Assembly: GCA_036936605.1 (NCBI GenBank) | Contig: JAUPFV010000003.1 | Location: 149,142,997 to 149,206,996, forward strand | Source: Limnanthes douglasii subsp. nivea | Taxonomy: Eukaryota; Streptophyta; Magnoliopsida; Brassicales; Limnanthaceae | Reading direction: 5' to 3' | Length of the DNA: 64,000 nucleotides | Part shown: piece after piece, positions 32,587-44,557 of the stretch | Layout: every line of letters starts with the position of its first letter | Numbering within the stretch: the stretch's first letter is position 1 | Notes under the pieces: generated by a model | Seen by the model: the letters and a program-made list of their open reading frames with translations, nothing else | Told to the model about the DNA's origin: nothing | Database searches by the model: none | Translations under genes and position numbers: made by a program

Positions 32587-35186
32587 TTACTCCAAATATA
32601 GCTTCAAATGTTCAATGTTCCACAGGAGCCTCAACAAACACTTGTGCTTGTCCTGCAATCTATATGTCCCACTCTTAATTCTTTCCACTACTTTGTACGG
32701 TCCTTCCCAGTTTGGGGCAAGCTTGCCGAGGCTTTTGTCTTTGGTATGCAGAAAAACCTTTCTCAAAACCCGATCTCCGACTTTGAACTCTCGCCGACAT
32801 ACTTTTGACGCATACCGACTCCTCATTAAAGTCTGATAATGTAAATTATTTAGTTGAGCTCGGTACCTTTTTTCTTCTATCAGGTCTAAAGCTAGTCGTC
32901 TGTCATCCTCGTTTTTGTTTTCATCGTAGTTACCGACCCTAAAAGATGGGAAGATTGACTCTGCTGGGTGACCGCATCCATTCCATATACTAAGGCATAA
33001 GGTGATTCTTTAGTCGTTGTTCGAGGTGTAGTTCGGTAAGCCCACAATACTTCCTGCAAGTAATCCAGCCATTTGCCAGCTTTTCCTTCTAGATTCTTTT
33101 TAAGCCCGTCTAAGATGGTTCGGTTCGTAACTTCAACTTGCCCGTTCGCTTGGGGATGGAAAGGGGCAGAAAAGTATTGCCTAATCTTATGGGTCGTATA
33201 AAAAGATTTCATCTCGCTGCTGTCAAACTGGGGTCTGTTATCCATGGTGAGCTTCTGAGGTACCCCGAATCTACAGCAGATGTTCGGCCATATAAATTTG
33301 ATGATATCCTTAGTTCTTGTTCTCGATAATGGCTCGACTTCTACCCATTTGGAAACGTAATCCACAGTCACCACAATCGTTTGTCTTCCACTGGATGTCA
33401 TCGGTAACGGCCCTACGAGATCGATTCCCCATCGGTCAAAAGGTAAGCCTTCAGATATTGATTCTAAAGGGGCCGCGAGCATATTTATCGCATTCGCGAA
33501 TCTCTGACAGATGTCGCAGGTTTTTACTATCTGCTGAGCATCAGCTGTTACCGTTGGCCAATAAAAACCGGCGAGAAAAATTCTTCTTATCAGCGCTTTG
33601 TAACCACAGTGAGCCGTGCCCTCTCCCACATGCAACTCAGATACAATTATCTGTGACTCATTTACCCCAAAGCATCGCCATAAAGGGCTGCTAAACGACT
33701 TTTTGTATAGTATGTCCCCCAACAAAACATAGCCCCGGCCTTTGTTTCGTATCTTCCGAGCCGAGATACTATCGTCTGGTAATCATTCTTCGGCCAAGAA
33801 AGCTATAATATCCCTTCTCCAGTCTGAAATAGTTACCGAAGATACCTGACAAGCAATTTCTGGTCGATTATCCAGCTTTGTCCTCTTTATAATCGACGGG
33901 TTCTCTTGTTCGGTTATCCAAGGGTAATTGCTTGAGCAAGATGCCGACGCTAGGGAGTCGGCGATCACATTTTTGGTTCTGGGGACATGCTCATATGTTA
34001 CTTTGGAAAATGACGCGGCTAATACTCGCAATGCTGCTAAGTACTGAACCATGTGCTCTTTCCTAGCTTCTGACGCTCCCGAGGCTTGATTAATCAAAAG
34101 CTGAGAATCGCTAACAAGACGTACGTGCGTAGCCCCGCACACCTGTGCTAGTCTCAAACCGACCAGGGCAGCTTCATATTCAGCTTCGTTGTTAGAAGTG
34201 GGGAAACCAAACCGGATTGCCTGATGCATACTTATGCCCGTAGGGGTGACTATCTGTACGCCCGCGCCACATCCATTGATGTTTGACCCACCATCGTTTC
34301 GGATAACCCACTCAACTAGCTCGTCTTCTTCGGGCGGTGCTTCTCAGTTTGGTCGGTCGGAATGGAATTCGACTATAAAATCAGCCACAGTCTAGCCTTT
34401 GATAGCTGTTCTTGGCTCAAAGTTGATATCGAAATTTCCTAACTCGACCGAACACTTAGACATTCTTCCTGACATGGCCGGCCGCTGGGGTACGTACTTG
34501 AGTGGAAACGAGGTTCGGACGATAATGGGGTGGCCCTGAAAATATAGTCGCATTTTTCATGCTGCAGTCACCAAAGCCAAGGCCATTTTTTCCAACTTTA
34601 AATACCGCGTCTCAGCATCCAACAGGCTTTTTCTCACGAAGTATACCGCTTTGGGAACCGTTCCCGACTCACTGATCAGAGTCGCACTCACTGCAAAATC
34701 TGAAACCGCTATGTAATAAAAAAGAGTCTCCCTTGTCAGGGACTTTGCTAGAAGGTTCGGGGATGATAAATAAGTTTGGATCCCCAAAAAAGTTGTGTTG
34801 CAAGCCGGCGTCCAAACAAAATTCTTAGAGTTTCTCAAAACCTAAAAAAATGGAGCGTACTTGTGAGATGAACGAGAAATAAATCGATTTAAGGCCGCCA
34901 GGCCCCTGGTTAAAATCTGGACATCCTGAATATTCTTAGGTGGTGTCATATCGGTAAGAGCTTGCAATTGGATCGGGTCTGCCTCGATTCCTTTTTCGCT
35001 AACAAAGAATCCCAGGAACTTGCCTGACTTTACCCCAAAGAATCATTTCTCCGAGTTGAACTTGAGATTTATGCCCCTTAGATTGTCGAAGGTTTCCCTC
35101 AAATCAGCGAGATGGTCCTCATCTGTGCCGCTCTTCACAAGAATGTCATCGATGTAAACTTCCATGTTCTTCCCTATCTGGCAGTC
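32587..35186 (-). pseudogene. D pol, distal part: end of RT, RNaseH, integrase
   Basis: Reading down from 35186, the RT sequence resumes at MEVYIDDILV, then connection and RNaseH blocks follow (34838-34557, 34229-33783, with LVSDSQLLINQ and NVIADSLASA). The integrase (33725-32587) has an H-H-C-C zinc region (ELHVGEGTAHCG, CDICQR), the catalytic D in GIDLVGPL, D in MDNRPQF and E in NGQVEV. A one-base loss near 32965 shifts the frame before the C-terminal part (VLRKVFLHTKDKSLGKLAPN, ending HLKLYLE). Several stops break RT and RNaseH. Confidence 0.88.
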
Positions 35187-35191
35187 AAAGG
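35187..35191. other. Left target-site duplication of B (AAAGG)
   Basis: AAAGG is repeated at 44558-44562 after the other LTR. It lies inside a D RT codon run that is continuous without B. Confidence 0.9.
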
Positions 35192-35465
35192 TGGTGAGAA
35201 TAGAAAGTAACTAGAGAAGATTGAGAATATCTACTTAGAATCAACAGAGATTTTCAGATGTGAATATTGTCTTTCTCCTCTAAAAATTTCATAGGCGTAA
35301 TCAATCTCCTCGGCCTCTTTAAATAGGCCTAGTAAGTTAGTTACAAAATCGGTTACATAAGAGAGATATTTACAGTTCAGTCCATATTCTTCTTATAAGG
35401 CTTAATCTTACTCTATATTAATAGAACTTATCATTTAAGTCCATTATGAATATATTTCCTTATCA
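35192..35465 (-). repeat. B 3' LTR
   Basis: Starts TGGTGAGAATAGAAAG and ends ATTTCCTTATCA. The adjoining GTAGCCCCCTTAG is a polypurine tract on the minus strand. Confidence 0.95.
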
Positions 35466-35825
35466 GTAGCCCCCTTAGTTCTTATAAAGGCAATTTTATA
35501 AGAACTATTCAGTCTTCGAACATTACTCCAAGTGAATAAAACTTCTTTCATCCAGCCCCTTTATTATGACTGAGCCCAATGACTTGCAACTTCACTTCGA
35601 ATCTAATAATAAGTGCAAATAAACTCCCCACTCACTTCGAATCTACCAACTTGAAATACAACCTTACTTTCACTTCGAACTTCTTGACCCCTACTTGAAA
35701 GACTAATTGGACCCTTCTTAATAGGTCTATGACACATCAAGTTTTCCTCCACGTTTCACATTCCACCCAATGAGAACAGTTCACTGGTTTTGCCTCTTCC
35801 AATTCTCAACGTCATTTTTTCCAAG
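35466..35825. other. B segment between polypurine tract and accessory-gene promoter
   Basis: AT-rich with several CACTTCGAA words; no gene seen. It may hold upstream control sequence of the accessory gene. Confidence 0.35.
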
Positions 35826-35833
35826 TATAAATA
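35826..35833 (+). promoter_or_regulatory. TATA box of B accessory gene
   Basis: TATAAATA lies 169 bases before the ATG at 35995, with a C/T-rich leader (CTTCATCTTG, CTTCATCTAC). Confidence 0.5.
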
Positions 35834-35994
35834 CTTAGCTCCACCTTACTGAGAACCTTTTAGAAAAATCATCTCTTTCCGAATCCATCTTCATCTTGTT
35901 CTTCATCTACCTTCATCTTCATCTTCTGCTACCTTCCCCAGAAACACCACTTTGTTCAGTCACAAAAACAACTTCCCAGATCAACATCTATTGT

Positions 35995-38788
35995 ATGAGA
36001 AGATATCCCAAATACAAAAAATCTAAACCCAGAAAACCAAGAAAACCAAAGAAATCTCTCTTCCGTGGTCCTAGCAATCAAGTGTTTGGTGCTTACGATT
36101 ATCTCTGTATTGGAGAAAGGGCTGAAGAATACAGAGCTGCTGGGTTAATCTACAATGGTCCTCACTTCTCCTCTACCACCTTCAAATACGGTAACTTCGA
36201 TTCCAACCTTGCTACTTCATTTTCACCTTTAGCATCAAACCCATAATCTAGCCAACAATCTTCTCCACCTCGAAATCAACCCACTTCTCCATCACTAAGA
36301 CCACATCGAAAATCTAAGGCTGTCAATTCTGACAAACCTCCAACTCCTAAAAAAATACAACCCAAATCACCTCTCCCACAATCCGAAGCCGTTAAAGTTA
36401 ATCTTCACAAAAAATCAACCTTTCTAGCAATGGGTGACGATGCAGAAACCTCCTCTCCTCCCCCACAAGAAGTGGTTGACGTTACACCAGAGAATAGTCA
36501 ACCAGTTCTTGTGACTCAAACTGAGACTCAAACTCGAAGTCTTCGCAATGAAGCTACCGATGAAGAAAATGACAAAGAAAATGATTCTGAAGCCACTGAA
36601 TCCGATGCCGAAGGCGAATCCGAAGCAGAAGATGTAATCCCTCCAAAGAAAATTCGAGGAAAGAAAGCTCCTATTACCCTCCCCGAAGATGTTGCTACCT
36701 TGGTTCAGGAAAACCTACAACCACTTTGTCCTCGGTACATTCTCGCCCTAAAAAATGTACCCTATACTTACTACCTCGAATCAGAAAAAGAAGAACTTAA
36801 GAAACTATGGGGATTAACAGACAACATTGTTCTTTGACTACCAGTAGAAGGAGAAACACCTCTGAGTTGTCAGAAGAACGAACTGGTAGTTTACCCTGAA
36901 CTTTTCAACTGGGGACTTCGATTTCCCCTCGATCCAATGATTGTAAGGTACTTCGAAATTCTTAAGTTGTGCCCAACACAAGTCACTCCAAACCAACTGT
37001 TCACTTTATTCTCCGCTATTATGGTGTCGAGGCTAGGAAGCATCCCCCTCAAAATAGAGGATTTCATCTCACAGACCAAAATCTCAAATGGGCCAGTTTT
37101 ACCATTCTACTACCTCACTTTGGAGGATGATCTGAAGATTATCGATGACCTCCTCGAGGCTGACAAGTTTTGGAAGCAAAGGTTTGTCTTTTTATCAGGA
37201 GCTTGGGAAAATGGTAAAGAAATTTCCGATGACAACCCCTCAAAACTTACTCTCACCTGGAGAGATAGCAGTAAGTAAATCATTGTTGTATTGTTTTTTT
37301 TTAGCTTATTAAGCTTAGTCAAATTAACCAAGTCTACTTATCTAACTGTTTACTCTTTTTCCATAAATTTCCAGGAGATTCAAAGGTCGTCGAAAGACTG
37401 CAAAGGACATCTTCAAGAGAATGGCTGAATGGGCAGAGAAAGCCTGGGGAAATGGCTTTCACTCAGCCTTTCAACCAATCAACTTCGTCAACAGCCATCT
37501 CTGGCGCATAACCTTGGGAGCTGACTTCCCTGAAGACCCGATGCTCCCCCTAGATCCCATTGAAGCGGTTCAAAGAATACTCGCACCAGATGGGAAAACC
37601 TACCTTCCCACCAGGAATCGATCTGACAGTCACCTTCCACTAAAAAAGAAGGGAAAGCTAACCCTCAAAAAACCCAACACAAGCAAGGCTAACCCTTCCA
37701 AAAATTCGAAGCCTGCAGGGAAACGAAAAGCGCCTGCATCTCAACTTCCTCCAATATCCGAAGAGGACGAACCTGTACTGAAAAAGAAAAAGAAAGAAGA
37801 CAATTCTCCAAAGAAGAAAAAGAGCAAGTCCACTACTCCAAAGGAAAAGAACAAAGCTGAAATACTCGAAGAGGTATTGGCTTCCGAGGTGCATGAGAAA
37901 ACCTTCATTGAAGAAAATCCTCAAGGGGGATTGGCACTAGGAGATAGCCAAGAAAACGATTATCTTAACCTCGAAGATTTCAACTCGAGCGGGGATTTTA
38001 TAGTCACTGGTGAAGATTCTCAGCCTACCAACACCATTCCATCAACTTCTACCGGGGCTGCCATAACTTCAACATCTAATGCAATCATTCATGTCCATCA
38101 TCACCCATCAAACTTGCCCAACCCTGACAGATCCGATGAGGTAACTTCAATCCTTCGACCTTTTACTAACTTAAGTGCTGCAGCCAAAAAATTGTGTGAA
38201 GAAGTGAACAATTCACATACACAATTGGAGCTCCTTGCACAAGAATTAATCAAGAGCAAAAAGGAAAAAGAATCTGAAAAAACTTCAAAGGATAAAGCAC
38301 TTCAAAATTTCGAGGCTGAGAAAAGAAAACTTCTTAAAGAGCATAAAGAAGAAATCGAAGCCTTGGAAACTTCTCGTCGTCTGGCTCTTGAAAATATGAA
38401 TACCCAACATTCTATTGCCGTTTCTGAGGAAAAGAAAAAATCTACCGATGCTGAAAAACTTGTTAAGGAAACTCAGGAAAAACTGGAAAATTGTCAAACT
38501 CAATTGACTACACTTCAAACAGGATACGAGCAGGAAAAGAAAGCTGCCGTCAAGAAAGCCGAAGCTGCTGTTGGTTTCGTGATGCTTGATGGTATCAAGA
38601 AAGCTCAAACTCAAACAGCTATTAATCTTCTTCGAGAAATGCATGCTGCCTATCCAAGGTTGAATTTAACAGAATTTTGGAAACAAGTTCCAGAGGAAGA
38701 TCTTCCAAAGGAAGCATTCGAGGTGCCATCAAGCTCCTCAGAAGAAGATGATGCTTCTGAAGGGTCATCGGAAGAAGAGGATGACTAA
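35995..38788 (+). pseudogene. B accessory (antisense) gene, nearly intact
   Basis: From ATG 35995 the frame is continuous to about 37275 apart from two stops (TAA 36244-36246, TGA 36835-36837) that look like single C-to-T changes. It encodes a basic start, the IGERAEEYRA block, an acidic region, and the core (LFNWGLRFPLDPMIVRYFE, KLCPTQVTPNQLFTLFSAIM, DDLKIIDDLLEADKFWKQRF). An intron follows (about 37277-37373). The second exon opens in another frame up to a 455-residue ORF (37421-38788). That ORF holds a WAEKAWGNGFHSAF block, a Lys-rich region, long coiled-coil stretches near 38200-38560, and the end block LLREMHAAYPRLNLTEFWKQ with an acidic tail. It is transcribed opposite to gag-pol. The family has no known function. 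Confidence 0.8.
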
Positions 38789-38928
38789 ACAGTAGATTAT
38801 ATATGTCGTGTTTGTTTTTTGTGTGTTTTAATTAAGTAGTTTTCTCCTTTTTTGTAAGCTTCAAGTTTGATCCGATGAAACAAGCAACTTTCTTAATATT
38901 TCAAATTTCTGGTGCACTAATAAAACAT

Positions 38929-39010
38929 GGCACCTCGAAAATTAGATGCACTCATAAAATGTGGCACCTCGAAAATTAGATGCACTCATAAGACGTGGAA
39001 CCTCGAAATA
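38929..39010. repeat. B 3'-UTR tandem repeat, 34-bp units
   Basis: GGCACCTCGAAAATTAGATG starts at 38929 and 38963 and a variant starts at 38997. It lies between the accessory-gene end and the integrase end. Confidence 0.8.
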
Positions 39011-39241
39011 GGTTGTTTCTTCAAAGCTATTGCTTTGGAAAATTACTCTTGGTCAACTTTCAAAGATGATCAGTCTTTGCCAAGTTACCAAAATAATAAA
39101 TCATTCATCATATTAAACAACCAATGGCCAAAAGAAATTTTATTATGAAATTCAATTTTAACCAGACACCTCATTAAAACCTTTCTGGGCCAACAGATAA
39201 GGAAAGAGTATGTCTGTCTTGTAAAAATTCGAAGTTCAATT

Positions 39242-42200
39242 TTACTCACAATACAATTTCAAATGTTCTATATTCCAAGGGTGTTTGAGCATCCTCCTCT
39301 CATGATCAGACAACCTATATGACCCTGGCTTGACCTTCATTTTGACTTCATAAGGACCCTCCCAATTCGGAGCCAATTTTCCGAGGTGCTTGTCCTTAGT
39401 ATGAAGAAATACTTTTCGTAATACTTTATCGCCAACCTTGAACTCCCTCTTTTTAACTTTAGCATCGTACCTGCTTCTCATTAAGGTTTGATAATGCACC
39501 ATATTCAAATATGCTTTGACCCTCTTTTCTTCTAACAAATCAAGCTCAATCCTTCTAGCTTCATCATTATCTGCTTCGGAATAACGCAATAGTCTATAAG
39601 AAGGTAATGTAGATTCAGCAGGGCATACAACATCCATTCCATACGATATGCCCACAACACCTCTTGAAGATAGTTTGGCCATTTCGCCGCTGCTCCCGCC
39701 AAATTTTTCTTCAAACCCTCCAAAATAGATTTATTTGTAACTTCCACTTGCCCATTTGCTTGTGGATGAAAAGGACTAGAAAAGCATTGCTGTATTCCTT
39801 TCGAAGAGCAAAAAGAATCCATTTCCTTGTTATTAAATTGGGGACCGTTGTCTGTTGTTATTTTTCGAGGAACTCCAAAACGGTAGCAGATGTTACTTAG
39901 AATAAACTTGATCACATCCTTAGCTTTTGTTCCAGCTAAAGGCTCTGCTTCTGCCCACTTCGAAAAATAATCAACCGCGACAATAATCATCTGTCTTCCA
40001 CCTGAAGCCATAGGCAATGGTCCTACTAAATCAATCCCCCATCTATCAAAAGGAACCGCCTCAGAGATTATCATTAGGGGTACCGCTGGTTTATGAATCA
40101 AATGTGCATACCTTTGACAAGTATCACAGCTTCGAACTAATAACTTGGCATCCTGCAATATAGTAGGCCAATAATACCCTGCCAACAATACCCTACGTGT
40201 TAAAGCTTTGAAGCCACAATGAGCTGACCCGTCTCCATCGTGTAATTCAGATAGAATGATTTGAGATTCTTGCTTACTCAAACATCGTAATAAGGGCCTC
40301 GACACAGACCTCTTATACAATACCCCATCCAACACCACATAACCAAGAGCTTTATTCCTTATTTTCTTGAGCAAGTGCTTATCAAGAGGTAGTATTCCCT
40401 TTGTAAGAAAATTTAACAAGTCAGTTCTCCAATCACCTCAAATGCACGTCAAATCATTTACTACCTCCTCAACAAATTCACACTGCTCAGAGCTTGATAT
40501 AATCGAAGGCAGTGGTTGTGTCACAATCCATGGATATTCTTCAGAGTAAGGCATTGTTGCTAAAGAATCAGCCATTGTGTTATTTCCTCTTCGAATATGC
40601 TCCACCTCAACATTTTCAAACTGTGCCATCACACTTCGAATTTCTTGCAAATACAACACTAAATGGTCTTTTTTAGCCTCTGATATTCCTTTAACATGGT
40701 TAACTACCAACTGCGAATCTGTTTCTAAGCGCACGAATATTGGCTAACCGCAATCCTGCTAGCACAGCTTCATATTCAGCTTCATTATTCGAAGCATGAA
40801 ATCCAAATCTTATAGCTTGAAACATAAACTCCCCTGTTGGTGCCACCAATTCAACTCCTGCACTCGACCCTTTATTACTAGATCCTCCATCAGTTCGTAC
40901 CGTCCACGTCGGATTCATGTTCATTTTTTCACCTTCTTTCTCTTCGGATCTACTCGAATGAAACTCAACAAAGAAATCTGCTAAGGCCTGAGCTTTGACA
41001 GCCGTTCGCGGAGAGAATAACACATCGAAATCTCCCAATTCAACAGACCACTTAGTCATTCTTCCTGAGATATCTGGTTTTTGCAATACATTTTTCAATG
41101 GATAAGAAGTTCGAACCACAATTATATGTGCTTGGAAGTAGGGACGTATTTTTCTCGCCGCCATACTATGCACAATGCCAATTTTTCGAGCTTCAAGTAA
41201 CGTTTTTCAGCATCAACCAAATTTTACTAACATAATAGACGGGCCTCGAAATTCTTGAATCTTCACTAACCAGAACTGCACTCACTGCATAATCCGATAC
41301 TGTTATATACAAAAACAGTTGCTCACCTTCTCGAGGCTTTAATAATATTTCAGGAGTGGACAAAAGATTTTTTATCTTAACAAAAGCTTCTTCACTATCC
41401 GAAGTCCATTCAAAATTATTAGGTCGACGCAACACCTGGAAAAAAGGCAAGCATTTATCTGAAAAACGAGAAATGAATCTGTTCAGAGCTGCTAACCTGC
41501 CTGTTAACATTTGCACTTCCTTGATACTCCGAGGCGAAGACATCGATATCAAAGCCTTCAACTGTTCTGGATCCACTTCGATTCCTCTTTCATTTATTAC
41601 ATATCCCAGAAACTTACCATATCGGACTCCAAACGTGCATTTTTCTAGGTTCAACTTCAACTATATTGTTCTAAGATTCAGAAACGTCTCTTCTAAATCA
41701 TCGATATGATCATCATCACTTTTGCTCTTAACAAGCATATCATCGATGTATACTTCGATATTCCTCCCTATTTGCGAAGCAAACGCCTTATTCATCAACC
41801 TTTGATATGTAAGCCAGCATTTTTCAATCCAAACGGCATCACCCTATAACAATGTAGACCTTGATCAGTGATAAATGTTGTGCTTTCTTCATCCTCTCGA
41901 TTCATTCGAATTTGATTATATCCTGAAAATGCATCCATAAATGTTAGAATTTTGTTTCCAGAAGTAGAATCCACTAGTTGATCAATTCGAGGTACTGGAA
42001 ACGGATCCTTTGGGCAAGTTCTGTTTAAATCTGTGAAGTCTACACACATCCTCCACTTTCCATTCTTCTTTTTCACCACTACCGGATTAGCTGTCCACTT
42101 CAGATATTTGGACTCCCGGATATGCCCCATCTTATACAATCTATCTAGCTCAGCAACTATGGCCTCAGATTTTTCCAACGAAAAAGCTCTCCTTTTTTGT

Positions 42201-44164
42201 ATTATCGGCTTGATCTTCGAATCCACAGCCAAGCTATGACATATAATATCAATTGGGACCCCCACTACATCCTCGGACCTCCAAGCAAACACATCCAAGT
42301 TCTTAGACACAAAATTCAACAATCTTTCTCGCACTGATAAAGACAATAAAGTCCCAATTCGAAGTACTCTGTTATTATCGAAGACGTATTCTTCTATCTC
42401 TTCACTTTCTACCACAGAACTCGGGGTTGACCTCGGGTCATCAATTCCTTCATCTTTACTACCAGAGGGCAACCCCCCAACCTGCTATTTCTCCATTGGA
42501 TCATCGGTACTTTTATCACGTAGTCTAAATGCAGCAGCGTAACATTCTCTAGCTACTTTTTGGTCACTTCGAACTACACCAATTCGATCCCCGACTACAT
42601 ATTTCAAACATTGATGAACTGTAGAAACTATAGCGTACATTTTTGCCAGCCATGACCTTCCAAAAATAGCATTGTAGCTCGACGGACAATCTACCACCAT
42701 AAAAAGTACTTGTACTTTCTTTTTAAAAGGCCTTTTTCCCAGAGAAATTTCACCTTCAAACTCTCCCACTACATTCGCTGTTGCACCAGTAAAGCCATAT
42801 TTGAACAGCACATTAGCAGAACTTCCAGTATCAATCAATACTCGTCGAATTTCTACCCCACACACTTCTGCTCCAATGACCACTGCATCTTCATGTGGTC
42901 CAGTAATTCCTCTCAAATCATCCCCATCAAAAATTATAAATGGGACATTCTTATTGCATAGATGTGCTGATGCTCCTCCTTCAATTTGATGCGTTAAATT
43001 CACTATATGTCTTTTCCTCGAATTATTGGTATTATTAGTCATTGAGTCTTCCCCAAATATCGCCAATGACTCAAAGAACGCACACAGATCTCGAACACGT
43101 CCCTTACACATCGGCTCATCAACTGACATCAACAACAATCGACTAGGGTCTGGGTCGACATATTCCGAAGCCACATCAAATTCATCATCTGCAACATCTA
43201 AAATCATCAGTGCAGTTTCCTGCTTAGAATTAGGATTACCAACCTTTTGAGTTACAGCTTTAGCATTCTTTTTGACATACTCCAACAATTTTCCATTCTC
43301 TATCAAAATCCGCATCTCCTTCTTCAAAGCAATACAATCATTTGTATCATGTCCAATATCATCATGATACCTACAGAACCTGTTATTGCGTTCCTCTCTT
43401 GGCCTATTAATCGCTGCCGGCTTTCTGAAATTTACTGTTCCTTTGCTTTTCTCATATATCGATGCCACACTTTCAGTCAAATCCGCATAATATTCTGGTT
43501 TCACCCATACATTCGATCTTGGTTTGAACTGGTATTGATTACTAAAATTGTGATGATTATAACCCCCTTGATATGAACTCGAACCTCCTCGGTAAGAAAC
43601 ATTTTGATTACCCCTCGCCCTTGACGAGCTATTATTCGAAGCGTTCACTTGATTATTTCCCACCTGACTATTCCCTTTCTGAACACCAATATTTCCTCCT
43701 TGAACTCGAGTAGACTCTTCGACTTTGATCTGATCTTCAACCTGAGCCATGAGAGCTCCAAACGTTAATGCGCTACGCCTTGTTGTTTCATCAGCTAAAT
43801 CTTCTGGCGCTACATACTGTCGCTTCTGCAACTTCTCTCTTTTTCTCATTCCACTATGCTCCTTTTTACGCTCAAAATGCATTTTACGCTGAACATTTCG
43901 AACGTCGCCGTCATCATTCGATGGATCCGACTGATCATCCCGATCACCTCTTGCTATTTTAGATCTAAGTCTAGCGCCATTATTATCTTGTTTCTTTTTA
44001 GCATATTCATCAAGTTCCGCCATTTTTCTTATCAACTCATTCATTTTACCTTCAAAATCAAATTGGTTTGATTGAATCAGAATTGACTTACCTATTTCTT
44101 TATCTTGCAGATCAGATTTCAACGTCTCCAAAGCTTTTCGAACAGGTGGATTATTTCCTTCCTC
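39242..44164 (-). pseudogene. B gag remnant, protease, RT, RNaseH, integrase
   Basis: The first frame (to 42485) runs through a Lys/Glu-rich segment, then directly to ALTFGALMAQVEDQI, a knuckle-like CRYHDDIGHDTNDC and the protease motif LIDTGSSANVLF. The usual capsid core (LPKRFD to RRFVDSK region) is absent. A TAG at 42485-42487 is followed in frame by RT, with a one-base shift near 41812 and a TAG near 41668. RNaseH (41173-40438) has WTVRTDGGSSNKG and MADSLATM. Integrase (40419-39242) has ELHDGDGSAHCG, CDTCQR, GIDLVGPL, TTDNGPQF and NGQVEV, with a small frame-breaking deletion near 39640. No start codon is found for the first frame. Confidence 0.88.
42479..42487 (-). other. B gag-pro stop with readthrough-like context (UAG CAG GUU)
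   Basis: Minus strand: codons for PMEK, then TAG (42485-42487), CAG and GTT, with the RT frame continuing unshifted. Confidence 0.55.
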
Positions 44165-44283
44165 TGAATTTATCTCCGATCAACAAAAATGTAAACAAAA
44201 TACTTCAGAAAACGAACAAATTCGAGACTCGATTTTTGATCTATCGATCAAGGTATCTTCGCCCCCTCTTTCTAGCGCCAATT

Positions 44284-44557
44284 TGGTGAGAATTGAAAGT
44301 AACTAGAGAAGATTGAGAATATCTACTTAGAATCAACAGAGATTTTCAGATGTGAATATTGTCTTTCTCCTCTAAAAATTTCATAGGCGTAATCAATCTC
44401 CTCGGCCTCTTTAAATAGGCCTAGTAAGTTAGTTACAAAATCGGTTACATAAGAGAGATATTTACAGTTCAGTCCCTATTCTTCTTATAAGGCTTAATCT
44501 TACTCTATATTAATAGAACTTATCATTTATGTCCCTTATGAATATATTTCCTTATCA
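44284..44557 (-). repeat. B 5' LTR
   Basis: Starts TGGTGAGAATTGAAAG and ends ATTTCCTTATCA. The adjoining minus-strand TTGGCGCTAGAAAGAGGGGG is the likely primer-binding site and differs from that of A and F. Confidence 0.95.

Larger units (their letters stand above)
35192..44557 (-). mobile_element. Gypsy element B, young, nested in D
   Basis: Two 274-bp LTRs, identical in length with four mismatches by eye, perfect AAAGG duplication, and clean interruption of D RT. Internal order on the plus strand is 3' LTR, accessory gene (+), 34-bp repeats, pol and gag-protease (-), 5' LTR. The gag capsid core is missing. Confidence 0.93.
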
